In this document: piece after piece, positions 1-5,555 of the stretch
How positions within the stretch are numbered: position 1 is the first letter of the stretch
Layout of the letters: each line of letters starts with the position of its first letter
NCBI GenBank assembly: GCA_964461885.1
Contig: CAYWVY010000094.1
Span: forward strand, 1-5,555
DNA length: 5,555 nt
Source: UBA288 sp964461885
GTDB taxonomy: Archaea; Halobacteriota; Methanomicrobia; Methanomicrobiales; Methanospirillaceae
Direction of reading: 5' to 3'
The notes under the pieces: model-generated
Databases searched by the model: none
What the model was told of the DNA's origin: nothing
Seen by the model: only the letters and a program-made list of their open reading frames with translations
Program-made: the position numbers and the translations under genes

Positions 1-123
1 CTCCCCGACGAGGCGGACGAGCCGGCCACCCTCGACGCGTTCGACGCGCCGGCCGGCGACGAAGAGGACGCGTGGCCGGAGCCCGGCGCCGCCCTCGAGG
101 ACGGCGACGGCATCGGGGCGTAG
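1..123 (+). CDS. C-terminal end of an unidentified protein, acidic tail (5' truncated)
   Basis: The reading frame is open from the first base to a TAG at 121-123 and would encode the last 40 residues of a protein starting outside the window. Almost every codon ends in G or C, which matches the coding style of the genes downstream and supports this frame. The peptide is rich in Asp, Glu, Ala and Pro (for example DEADEP, GDEEDAWPEP, LEDGDGIGA), with no hydrophobic segment or catalytic motif, so it looks like a disordered acidic tail. Such tails cannot be assigned to a family. An HsdM or HsdS end is conceivable from the neighbouring restriction genes, but nothing in the sequence shows it. The frame call is moderately sure; the function is unknown. 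Confidence 0.5.
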   Translation, partial: LPDEADEPATLDAFDAPAGDEEDAWPEPGAALEDGDGIGA

Positions 124-186
124 CGACCGCCTCCAAACTGGTTCCTCAACCGGTGCGGCGGATTTATCGCGGACCGCGGTGCACCG

Positions 187-331
187 TTGTACATTGCCCA
201 CGACGACGGGCCGCTCTCGGACGAGACCCTGCGCCGGCTCGAGGAGGCCGAAGCCGACATCCGGGCCGGCCGCTACCGGCCGCTTCCGGCCGCTCGACGA
301 CGCCATGCGGGACCTCGGGCTGCTCGAATGA
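187..331 (+). pseudogene. Frameshifted small antitoxin-like gene (RelE/ParE-partner type)
   Basis: A TTG at 187 opens a frame reading MYIAHDDGPLSDETLRRLEE and then AEADIRAGRYRP, up to the decamer repeat at 266-295. There the frame is lost. If one 10-bp repeat unit is removed, the frame continues as LDDAMRDLGLLE and stops at TGA 329-331, giving a 44-residue protein. The pattern 'PLS(D/E)E..L..IEEA..DIRAGR...L(D/E)(D/E)...LGL' is, from memory, the C-terminal half of short archaeal and bacterial antitoxins that precede RelE/ParE toxins. Both halves match it, which argues for a real gene broken by a 10-bp gain. As it stands, the frame runs on into unrelated residues to 369. No good ribosome binding site precedes the TTG, so the true N-terminus may be different or lost. 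The family assignment is an inference from pattern. Confidence 0.5.
266..295 (+). repeat. Three tandem copies of a 10-bp unit, CCGGCCGCTN
   Basis: Positions 266-275, 276-285 and 286-295 read CCGGCCGCTA, CCGGCCGCTT and CCGGCCGCTC, identical in nine of ten bases. The unit is not a multiple of three, so each gain or loss shifts the reading frame of the antitoxin-like gene that contains it. Two copies would restore that frame; the three copies present break it. The unit contains the palindrome CGGCCG, which may help replication slippage. Confidence 0.9.
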
Positions 332-369
332 GATTTCGAATCGCCATCGAACTCGAGGTCGGGCCGTGA
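328..369 (+). pseudogene. 13-codon ORF overlapping the antitoxin stop; possible toxin stub
   Basis: An ATG at 328-330 overlaps the restored antitoxin stop as ATGA, the usual arrangement for translationally coupled antitoxin-toxin pairs. It encodes only MRFRIAIELEVGP before TGA at 367-369. 'M-(R/K)-(F/Y)-R-(I/V)-x-(I/V)-(E/H)' resembles the first strand of RelE/ParE toxins, and also of HicB-like proteins. The rest of a toxin (about 75 more residues) is absent, because the AlbA_2 gene starts at 413. This may be a deletion remnant or simply a chance ORF. The evidence is position plus a very short peptide. Confidence 0.25.
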
Positions 370-403
370 GGCATCCGCAGTCACCCGGCAAACGGCAGTG
401 AAA

Positions 404-411
404 GGAAGTGA
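404..411 (+). promoter_or_regulatory. Ribosome binding site deciding the ATG at 413
   Basis: GGAAGTGA differs from the archaeal consensus GGAGGTGA by one base and lies just upstream of the ATG at 413. It overlaps the region downstream of an in-frame GTG at 398, which has no comparable site before it. The ATG at 413 is therefore the preferred start of the AlbA_2 gene. Confidence 0.55.
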
Positions 412-412
412 A

Positions 413-2086
413 ATGAGCAACTCCGAGACTATCGCCCTCGTTGACAGGCTCCGTCGCGAACCCACCGAGACCGAGTGGCTCGAGTTCAAGGCAGACCGCT
501 ACGAGCCCAGAGTGATCGGCGAGTACCTCTCCGCGCTCGCCAACGGCGCGTGCGTCGCCGGCAAGACGCGCGGGTACCTGGTCTTCGGCGTCGATAACGC
601 GACCCATGCCGTCGTCGGCACCTCGTTCAACCCGTATGCCGCAAAGGGAAAGGGGAATCAGGACCTCCTGCTCTGGCTCACACTCGGGCTCGATCCCCGC
701 ATCGGCATCGAGGCCCATCTTGTCGACCACCCGGGTGGGCGAGTCGTCCTCTTCGAGATCGGCGCCCCCCGGGGGTACCCGGTGAAGTTCTACGGAACGG
801 CGTACATCCGGGTCGGGACAAGCAAGACCGAGCTGGCAAAGCACCCGGAAAAGGAGCGTGTGATCTGGTCGCGGGGCCTGGACTGGTCGGCACAGATCTG
901 CGAGCAAGCAACCCTCGCGGACCTTGATCCCGAGGCAATCCGGAAGGCGCGCCAGCAGTTCAAGATCAAGCACCCGCGTTCCGCCGAGCTCGTTGATGAC
1001 TGGGACGAAACGACGTTCCTCAACAAAGCGAAGGTGACGCTGCACGGCAACATCACCAACACTGCCCTCATCCTGCTCGGAAAACCCGAGTCGGCCGGCC
1101 TGCTCTCCCCATCCGTGGCCAAGATCTCATGGATCCTCAAGGACGCAGAGAACCGCGAACTGGACTACGAGCACTTTTTTCCGCCGTTCATCCTCCAGGT
1201 GGACCAGGTTCTAGCCCGGATCAGAAATCTCACGCTGCGGATGCTGCCGAGCGGAACGCTCTTTCCGCAGGAGATCACGCAGTACGACCCGTGGGTGATC
1301 CGAGAAGCGCTCCATAACTGCATCGCCCACCAGGACTACACGCTCGGATGCCGCACCAGTGTGGTCGAGACGCCCACCTCGGTATTGCTTCGAAACTGCG
1401 GTGCATTCCTCCCCGGGAGCGTCGAGGACGTGATCGAGCGAGACGCGCCGTCGGAGCTATACCGGAACCCGTTTCTCGCCGATGCGATGGTCAACCTCAA
1501 CATGATCGACACCCAGGGTGGCGGGATCAAGCGGATGTTCGAGACCCAGGTTAAGCGTTTCTTCCCGTTGCCGGACTATGACCTCTCCGAACCGGAGCGT
1601 GTCGCCGTGACCATACGCGGGGAGATACTGGACGAACAATATACCCGGTTGTTGATGGACCGGACCCATCTCGGGCTCCCGGCGATCATACTCCTCGATA
1701 AGGTGCAAAAACACATCCCCATCTCCCGTGAGGACCACCAGTTCCTCAAGCGTGCCAACCTGGTAGAAGGCCGGTACCCTCGTTTGATCATCTCTGGACG
1801 AATAGCCAAGGCTATCGGGCAACCGGACCGACATATCCTCGATCGCGGTTTTGAAAACCAGTATTATCGAGATCTCATCCTCAAACTCGTCCGGGATCAT
1901 GGACCGATAAGCCGTGAGAATATCGATCACATGCTGATGGGTAAACTCCCGGATGTTCTCACAGAGTCAGAGAGGAAGGAGAAGATTCACAACCTGATTT
2001 CAGGCCTATCGAAGAAGAGGCTTATTGTCAACAAAGGCTCCCGGACTAAGCCCCAATGGGTCAACGGGAAGAATGATGCGAATTAA
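413..2086 (+). CDS. ATP-binding AlbA_2 (Schlafen-like) DNA-binding protein of type I restriction loci
   Basis: This 557-residue protein starts at ATG 413, chosen over GTG 398 for its ribosome binding site. Residues about 20-145 form an AlbA_2-type nucleic-acid-binding domain, with EWLEFK at 21-26, GYLVFGVDN at 54-62 and YIRVGTSK at 131-138. Residues about 285-405 look like the GHKL-type ATPase module of COG2865-like proteins. They include the N-box-like REALHNCIAHQDY (297-309, with Asn302) and a glycine loop, DTQGGGIKRM (366-375). The C-terminus carries two winged-helix segments, about 425-470 (with PISRED and NLVEGRYPRLIIS) and 478-550 (with KLPDVLTESE). From memory, this C-terminal pattern is typical of the ATP-binding proteins encoded beside hsdM, hsdS and hsdR. 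There is no signal peptide or membrane segment, so it should be cytoplasmic. It may regulate the restriction genes or act as a defence accessory; neither role is shown. All landmarks are present and the gene appears intact. Its last third uses more A/T-ending codons than its beginning. Confidence 0.9.
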   Translation: MSNSETIALVDRLRREPTETEWLEFKADRYEPRVIGEYLSALANGACVAGKTRGYLVFGVDNATHAVVGTSFNPYAAKGKGNQDLLLWLTLGLDPRIGIEAHLVDHPGGRVVLFEIGAPRGYPVKFYGTAYIRVGTSKTELAKHPEKERVIWSRGLDWSAQICEQATLADLDPEAIRKARQQFKIKHPRSAELVDDWDETTFLNKAKVTLHGNITNTALILLGKPESAGLLSPSVAKISWILKDAENRELDYEHFFPPFILQVDQVLARIRNLTLRMLPSGTLFPQEITQYDPWVIREALHNCIAHQDYTLGCRTSVVETPTSVLLRNCGAFLPGSVEDVIERDAPSELYRNPFLADAMVNLNMIDTQGGGIKRMFETQVKRFFPLPDYDLSEPERVAVTIRGEILDEQYTRLLMDRTHLGLPAIILLDKVQKHIPISREDHQFLKRANLVEGRYPRLIISGRIAKAIGQPDRHILDRGFENQYYRDLILKLVRDHGPISRENIDHMLMGKLPDVLTESERKEKIHNLISGLSKKRLIVNKGSRTKPQWVNGKNDAN

Positions 2087-2113
2087 CAAAGAAAATTTAG
2101 TAACTAACAAAGA
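2084..2113 (+). repeat. Direct repeat TAACAAAGA, two copies 21 bp apart
   Basis: TAACAAAGA occurs at 2084-2092 and again at 2105-2113. The first copy includes the TAA stop codon of the upstream gene. The 21-bp offset is two helical turns, a spacing often seen for protein-binding half-sites. An inverted seven-base version, CTTTGTT, lies at 2158-2164. The binding role is inferred; the repeat itself is plain in the sequence. Confidence 0.55.
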
Positions 2114-2164
2114 CGCCGCCCAAATCGAACCGGAATCCAGATTCAGGGTTCGATTTACTTTGTT
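2106..2164 (+). repeat. Nested inverted repeat / stem-loop between the AlbA_2 gene and hsdR
   Basis: A perfect 10-bp inverted repeat, AAATCGAACC at 2122-2131 and GGTTCGATTT at 2147-2156, encloses 15 bases. Those 15 bases contain a further four-base stem, GAAT (2133-2136) with ATTC (2141-2144), around the loop CCAG. An outer seven-base pair, AACAAAG (2106-2112) with CTTTGTT (2158-2164), extends the symmetry, with nine unpaired bases on the left and one on the right. The element could fold in RNA just after the upstream stop codon and may act as a terminator or 3'-end stabiliser. As DNA it could be an operator for hsdR. It does not form a tRNA cloverleaf despite the GGTTCGA string. Confidence 0.75.
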
Positions 2165-2191
2165 TTATTCCCAAAGGATCGACCATTTTTT
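2158..2191 (+). terminator. T-rich tracts after the stem-loop, candidate transcription end for the AlbA_2 gene
   Basis: The right arm of the stem-loop runs into CTTTGTTTTATT (2158-2169), and a run of six T lies at 2186-2191. Archaeal RNA polymerase commonly stops at oligo-T tracts on the non-template strand, with or without a hairpin. The location, roughly 70 to 105 bases after the stop codon and before the hsdR promoter candidates, fits a terminator. Confidence 0.35.
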
Positions 2192-2236
2192 CATTCCCGA
2201 CACATAACGCTCAAATGCCGGTCCTTCGTCCTTTCG

Positions 2237-2256
2237 TATAAACCTGAAGAGGCCTC
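2237..2256 (+). promoter_or_regulatory. hsdR: Upstream TATA-like box with adjacent palindrome, candidate hsdR promoter 1
   Basis: TATAAA at 2237-2242 stands in a locally AT-rich context. If it is an archaeal TATA box, transcription would begin near 2262-2268, leaving a leader of roughly 90 bases before the hsdR ATG. The eight-base palindrome GAGGCCTC at 2249-2256 sits between box and start, where a bound repressor would block initiation. No B-recognition element is obvious upstream. Confidence 0.3.
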
Positions 2257-2293
2257 CGATCCCTTTATCCTATTCATTGAGAAATACAACCGT

Positions 2294-2318
2294 CAGTGAA
2301 CTGAGTGAACCGTATAAC
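2294..2318 (+). promoter_or_regulatory. hsdR: AGTGAAC direct repeats and TATAAC box, candidate hsdR promoter 2
   Basis: TATAAC at 2313-2318 lies 37 to 42 bases before the hsdR ATG. A start about 25 bases downstream would give a leader of some 15 bases. This suits a gene with no nearby Shine-Dalgarno sequence. Directly upstream, AGTGAAC occurs twice (2295-2301 and 2304-2310, nine bases apart), and CAGTGAACTG (2294-2303) is an imperfect palindrome. The immediate surroundings CGTATAA(A)CCTG are nearly the same as at the upstream box (2235-2246), so the two may be related promoter copies. Confidence 0.35.
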
Positions 2319-2354
2319 CTGCAGGGAAAGGAATTCTCGAGATACGATTTTTCC

Positions 2355-5342
2355 ATGACCACCGACACCTCCGAGCGCGGCCTCGAGCGGCTGATCTGCA
2401 CGGCCCTGACCGGCGCCCCGTGCGATCCTGGCAACGAGGGCGTGGCCGAACCGTCGCTCACCTACGCCGGCGGCGGCTACACCTGCGGCCGGCCACGGGA
2501 GTACGACCGCGAGTACTGCGTCGACCTCGCCCAGCTCCGGGCCTTCCTCGGGGCCACCCAGCCCGACGCCGCCGAAGCGCTCGACCTCGCGAGCGACGGC
2601 CCCGCCCGCCGGAAGTTCCTCGCCCGGCTCCAGGGCGAGGTCACGAAGCGCGGCACCATCGACGTCCTGCGCAACGGCATCAGGCACGGCCCCCACGACC
2701 TCGCCCTCTTCTACGGCGCCCCGTCGCCCGGCAACCCGAAGGCCGCCGAGCGCTACGCCCTCAACCGGTTCACCATCACCCGCCAGCTCCGGTACAGCCG
2801 CGACGAGTCCCAGCGTGCCCTCGACCTCTGCCTCTTCGCGAACGGCCTCCCCGTCTTCACCTTCGAGCTCAAGAACAGCCTGACCCGGCAGACCGTCGCC
2901 GATGCGATCGAGCAGTACAGACGCGACCGCGACCCGCGCGAGAAGCTCTTCGAGTTCGGCCGCTGCATCGCGCACTTCGCCGTCGACGAGCACGAGGTCC
3001 GCTTCTGCACCCACCTCACCGGCAAGACCTCCTGGTTCCTCCCCTTCAACCGGGGGTTCGACGACGGTGCCGGCAACCCCCCGAACCCGCACGGCCTCAA
3101 GACCGACTACCTCTGGAAGCGCGTCCTCGCCCGGGACAGCCTCACCGACATCCTTGAGAACTACGCCCAGGTCGTCGAGAAGCGTGACGAGAAGACGAAG
3201 AAGAAGAGCCGCGTCCAGATCTTCCCGCGCTACCACCAGCTCGACGTCGTCCGCCGCCTTCTCGAGAGCGTCCATCAGCACGGCCCCGGGCACCGCTACC
3301 TGGTCCAGCACTCCGCCGGCAGCGGCAAGTCCAACTCCATCGCCTGGCTCGCCCACCAGCTCGTCGACCGCACGAAGGACGACGCTCCCGTCTTCGACTC
3401 GATCATCGTCGTCACCGACCGTCGTGTCCTCGACCGGCAGATCCGGGACACGATCGAACAGTTCGCCCAGGTCGGCGCGACCGTCGGCCATGCCGAGCAC
3501 TCGGGCGACCTGCGCCGGTTCATCGAGGGCGGCAAGAAGATCATCATCACCACGGTCCAGAAGTTCCCGTTCATCCTCGACGAGATCGGGAACGAGCACC
3601 GGGACCGCACCTTCGCGATCATCATCGACGAGGCGCACTCGAGCCAGGGCGGCAAGACCGCGTCGGCCATGAGCGTCGCGCTCTCCGAGACAGAGGGTCC
3701 CGACGAGGAGGAGAGCCCCGAGGACCGGATCAACCGGATCATGGAGGCCCGGAAGCTCCTGCCCAACGCGAGCTACTTCGCCTTCACGGCCACGCCGAAG
3801 AACAGGACGCTCGAGCTCTTCGGCGAGGCCTACCAGGAGGGCGACATAATCCGGCACCGTCCCTTCCACAGTTATACCATGAAGCAGGCCATCGAGGAGG
3901 GCTTCATCCTCGACGTCCTGCAGCAGTACACCCCAGTTAAAAGTTACTACAAACTCGTCAAGAAGATCGAGGACGACCCCGAGTTCGACACCAAGCGGGC
4001 GCAGAAGAAGCTCCGCCGCTACGTCGAGGGCCACGACCACGCGATCCGGCTCAAGGCCGAGATCATGGTCGACCACTTCCACCAGCAGGTGATGGCGCTC
4101 GGAAAGATCGGCGGGCAGGCGCGGGCGATGGTGGTCACGAACGGCATCGAACGCGCTGTCCAGTATTTCAACGCCTTCAACGAGTACCTCGCCGAGAGGA
4201 AGAGCCCCTGCCGGGCGATCGTCGCCTTTTCGGGTGAACACGAGTACGGCGGCGTGAAGGTGACCGAGGCATCGCTCAACGGGTTCCCGTCGATCGCGAT
4301 CCCGGACCGTATCCGGAAGGACCCGTACCGGTTCCTGATCTGCGCCGATAAGTTCCAGACGGGGTACGACGAGCCCCTGCTCCACACCATGTACGTGGAC
4401 AAGACCCTCTCGGGGATCAAGGCCGTCCAGACGCTCTCGCGCCTGAACCGGGCGCACCCCCAGAAGCACGACACCTTCGTCCTGGACTTCATGAACGACT
4501 CGGACACCATCTATCACGCCTTCTCGGACTACTACCGGACGACGATCCTCTCCGACGTCACGGACCCCGACCGCCTCCACGACCTGAAGGCAGACCTGGA
4601 CGGCTACGGGGTCTACGCGCGAGGACAGGTCCACGAACTCGTCGAACTCTACCTCGCCGGCGCGGACCGCGACCGGCTCGACCCGATCCTCGATCAATCG
4701 GTCGCCCTGTACAACCAGACCCTCGACGAGGACGGGCAGGTGGAGTTCAAGTCCGGGGCCAAGGCGTTTCTCCGCACCTACGGGTTTCTCGCGTCGATAC
4801 TGCCGTTCTCGAATGCCGACTGGGAACGCCTCTCGATCTTCCTGAACTTCCTGGTGCCGCGACTGCCGGCGCCGATCGAGCCGGACCTATCGAGGGGGAT
4901 TCTCGAGGCCATCGACATGGACAGTTACCGCGTCGAGGTGAAGAAGGCCATCGCGATCCGGCTCGACGACGAGAACGGTGTTGTGGGCCCGGTCACGGCC
5001 GGAAGCGGAGGTCAGAAGCCCGAGCCGGAGCTCGACCGGCTCTCCAACATCCTCCGGACTTTCAACGACCAGTTCGGCAACGTCGACTGGACCGATGCCG
5101 ACCGGGTGCACCGCCTGCTCACGGAGCAGATTCCCGCGATGGTCGCGGCCGACAGCGCGTATCAGAACGCCCGGAAGAACCCGGATAAACAGAATGCCCG
5201 CATCGAGCACGACAGGGCGTTGCAGCGCGTGATGGACGCGATCATGACCGACGACACCGAGCTCTACCGGCAGTTCAGCGATAATGAGACCTTCCGGCGA
5301 TGGCTCCAGGACAACGTGTTCGCACTGACGTACTCGGCGTGA
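2355..5342 (+). CDS. hsdR: Type I restriction enzyme R subunit (nuclease and DNA translocase)
   Basis: This 995-residue protein is the motor and cutting subunit of a type I restriction-modification enzyme. With HsdM and HsdS it pulls in unmodified DNA using ATP and cleaves at a distance from the recognition site. The N-terminal nuclease domain (about 1-260) has the PD-(D/E)xK residues Asp157 and Glu171-x-Lys173 (ELK), followed by EQYRRDRDP at 186-194. The helicase core shows Walker A SAGSGKS (320-326), motif Ia near VVTDRRVLD (352-360), TTVQKFP (399-405), DEAH (425-428), TATPK (478-482), AMVVTN (591-596), DKFQTGYDEP (665-674) and motif VI QTLSRLNRA (692-700). The helical C-terminus, including FNDQFGNVDW (903-912) and RRWLQDNVFALTY (981-993), matches what I recall of the normal family end, so it appears complete. 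ATG 2355 is chosen because MTTDTSERGLERLI is the usual family start. A TTG at 2277 would add 26 atypical residues. No Shine-Dalgarno sequence lies close by, so a short or leaderless message is likely. Confidence 0.96.
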   Translation: MTTDTSERGLERLICTALTGAPCDPGNEGVAEPSLTYAGGGYTCGRPREYDREYCVDLAQLRAFLGATQPDAAEALDLASDGPARRKFLARLQGEVTKRGTIDVLRNGIRHGPHDLALFYGAPSPGNPKAAERYALNRFTITRQLRYSRDESQRALDLCLFANGLPVFTFELKNSLTRQTVADAIEQYRRDRDPREKLFEFGRCIAHFAVDEHEVRFCTHLTGKTSWFLPFNRGFDDGAGNPPNPHGLKTDYLWKRVLARDSLTDILENYAQVVEKRDEKTKKKSRVQIFPRYHQLDVVRRLLESVHQHGPGHRYLVQHSAGSGKSNSIAWLAHQLVDRTKDDAPVFDSIIVVTDRRVLDRQIRDTIEQFAQVGATVGHAEHSGDLRRFIEGGKKIIITTVQKFPFILDEIGNEHRDRTFAIIIDEAHSSQGGKTASAMSVALSETEGPDEEESPEDRINRIMEARKLLPNASYFAFTATPKNRTLELFGEAYQEGDIIRHRPFHSYTMKQAIEEGFILDVLQQYTPVKSYYKLVKKIEDDPEFDTKRAQKKLRRYVEGHDHAIRLKAEIMVDHFHQQVMALGKIGGQARAMVVTNGIERAVQYFNAFNEYLAERKSPCRAIVAFSGEHEYGGVKVTEASLNGFPSIAIPDRIRKDPYRFLICADKFQTGYDEPLLHTMYVDKTLSGIKAVQTLSRLNRAHPQKHDTFVLDFMNDSDTIYHAFSDYYRTTILSDVTDPDRLHDLKADLDGYGVYARGQVHELVELYLAGADRDRLDPILDQSVALYNQTLDEDGQVEFKSGAKAFLRTYGFLASILPFSNADWERLSIFLNFLVPRLPAPIEPDLSRGILEAIDMDSYRVEVKKAIAIRLDDENGVVGPVTAGSGGQKPEPELDRLSNILRTFNDQFGNVDWTDADRVHRLLTEQIPAMVAADSAYQNARKNPDKQNARIEHDRALQRVMDAIMTDDTELYRQFSDNETFRRWLQDNVFALTYSA

Positions 5343-5555
5343 GTTCCTCAGTGCAGGAGATGTCGGGACCGCGGCGAATCAGGCCATCGTGCAGGGCGGC
5401 CGTCGCCTGTGCGGCGAGCGTGCCGAATGCGATGGAGACGCGGGTCGCGATACCGGCGAGCAGGGGGCCACGCTCCCCTGCGAACGGCTCCCAGGGACCC
5501 TTGAGGAGATGGCGGCCTCGAAACTCCTGCAGGTCTGGGTCGTCCACCACCTCCA
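5275..5555 (-). CDS. Unidentified convergent gene, 3' part (5' end beyond the window)
   Basis: The minus strand is open from the window edge to a stop at 5275-5277, encoding VVDDPDLQEFRGRHLLKGPW and, further on, an alanine-rich amphipathic stretch, LLAGIATRVSIAFGTLAAQA. Most codons beyond the hsdR overlap end in G or C, and the second positions are balanced, which is gene-like. There is an internal GTG at 5550, but the frame is open to the edge, so the gene probably starts outside. The last 22 or so residues lie antisense to the hsdR 3' end (68-base overlap) and look less protein-like; a frame change or sequence change may have extended the tail. A plus-strand frame over 5341-5555 is also open, so strand assignment is uncertain. 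I do not recognise the family. Confidence 0.4.
   Translation of the reverse strand, partial: EVVDDPDLQEFRGRHLLKGPWEPFAGERGPLLAGIATRVSIAFGTLAAQATAALHDGLIRRGPDISCTEELTPSTSVRTRCPGAIAGRSHYR

Noticed and set aside
164..1045. A 293-codon open frame on the minus strand over the AlbA_2 gene start
   Set aside because: It is antisense to a gene with clear conserved motifs, and its own peptide has no recognisable domain.
2122..2165. tRNA-like T-arm from the string GGTTCGATTT
   Set aside because: No acceptor, D or anticodon stems can be formed around it on either strand. The bases are explained by the inverted repeat.
2319..2341. Clustered six-base palindromes CTGCAG, GAATTC and CTCGAG resembling a cloning linker
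   Set aside because: They lie in natural-looking sequence continuous with the hsdR upstream region, and no vector sequence adjoins them. Chance is sufficient.
2277..2354. TTG start that would lengthen HsdR by 26 residues
   Set aside because: There is no ribosome binding site. The added residues are unlike the rest of the protein, and MTTDTSERGLE from 2355 fits the usual family N-terminus.
3933..3956. Small patch of A/T-ending codons within hsdR (PVKSYYKL, residues 527-534)
   Set aside because: It is only eight codons, stays in frame and encodes what looks like normal family sequence. There is no sign of a recombination joint.
2274..4697. An 807-codon open frame on the minus strand inside hsdR
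   Set aside because: It is rich in Val, Leu, Asp, Glu and Arg with no motifs, and mirrors the codon pattern of hsdR, whose motifs are unmistakable. It is a GC-rich antisense shadow.
5341..5555. Open plus-strand frame continuing after hsdR to the window edge
   Set aside because: It has no start codon with a ribosome binding site near hsdR and an atypical peptide rich in Gly, Arg, Glu and Cys. The opposite strand reads more like protein, though not conclusively.

Overview
The window is GC-rich with strong G/C preference at third codon positions. It uses ATC, CTC, GAC and CGG heavily, and has TATAAA-like boxes and a GGAGGTGA-like ribosome binding site. This best fits a GC-rich archaeon, most plausibly a methanogen of the Methanoculleus/Methanomicrobiales kind. 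That assignment rests on style and protein-family resemblance only; no taxonomic marker is present.

Layout. 1-123 is the acidic C-terminal tail of an unidentified upstream gene. 124-412 is a degenerate spacer. It holds what looks like a small antitoxin gene broken by one extra copy of a 10-bp tandem repeat (266-295), followed by a 13-codon ORF in ATGA overlap that may be the stub of its toxin. 413-2086 is an intact accessory gene of type I restriction loci: an AlbA_2/Schlafen-type DNA-binding domain, a GHKL-like ATPase module and C-terminal winged helices. 2087-2354 is an AT-rich intergenic region with a strong inverted repeat, T-tracts, short direct repeats and two TATA-like boxes. 2355-5342 is a full-length hsdR, the nuclease-translocase subunit of a type I restriction-modification enzyme. 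5343-5555 probably holds the 3' part of a convergent minus-strand gene that I cannot identify.

How the parts work together. HsdR cuts unmodified foreign DNA only in complex with methyltransferase (HsdM) and specificity (HsdS) subunits. Neither is in the window, so they should lie upstream of position 1 or elsewhere in the genome. The AlbA_2/ATPase protein belongs to a family often found beside hsdM/hsdS/hsdR. Its role is not settled; its DNA-binding domains suggest regulation or an accessory defence role. The hsdR gene appears to have its own promoter region rather than being tightly coupled to the upstream gene. The broken toxin-antitoxin-like remnant is the kind of debris expected in a defence island.

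No wholly new system is evident. The most unusual items are the decamer-repeat frameshift in the antitoxin-like gene and the structured, repeat-bearing region in front of hsdR.
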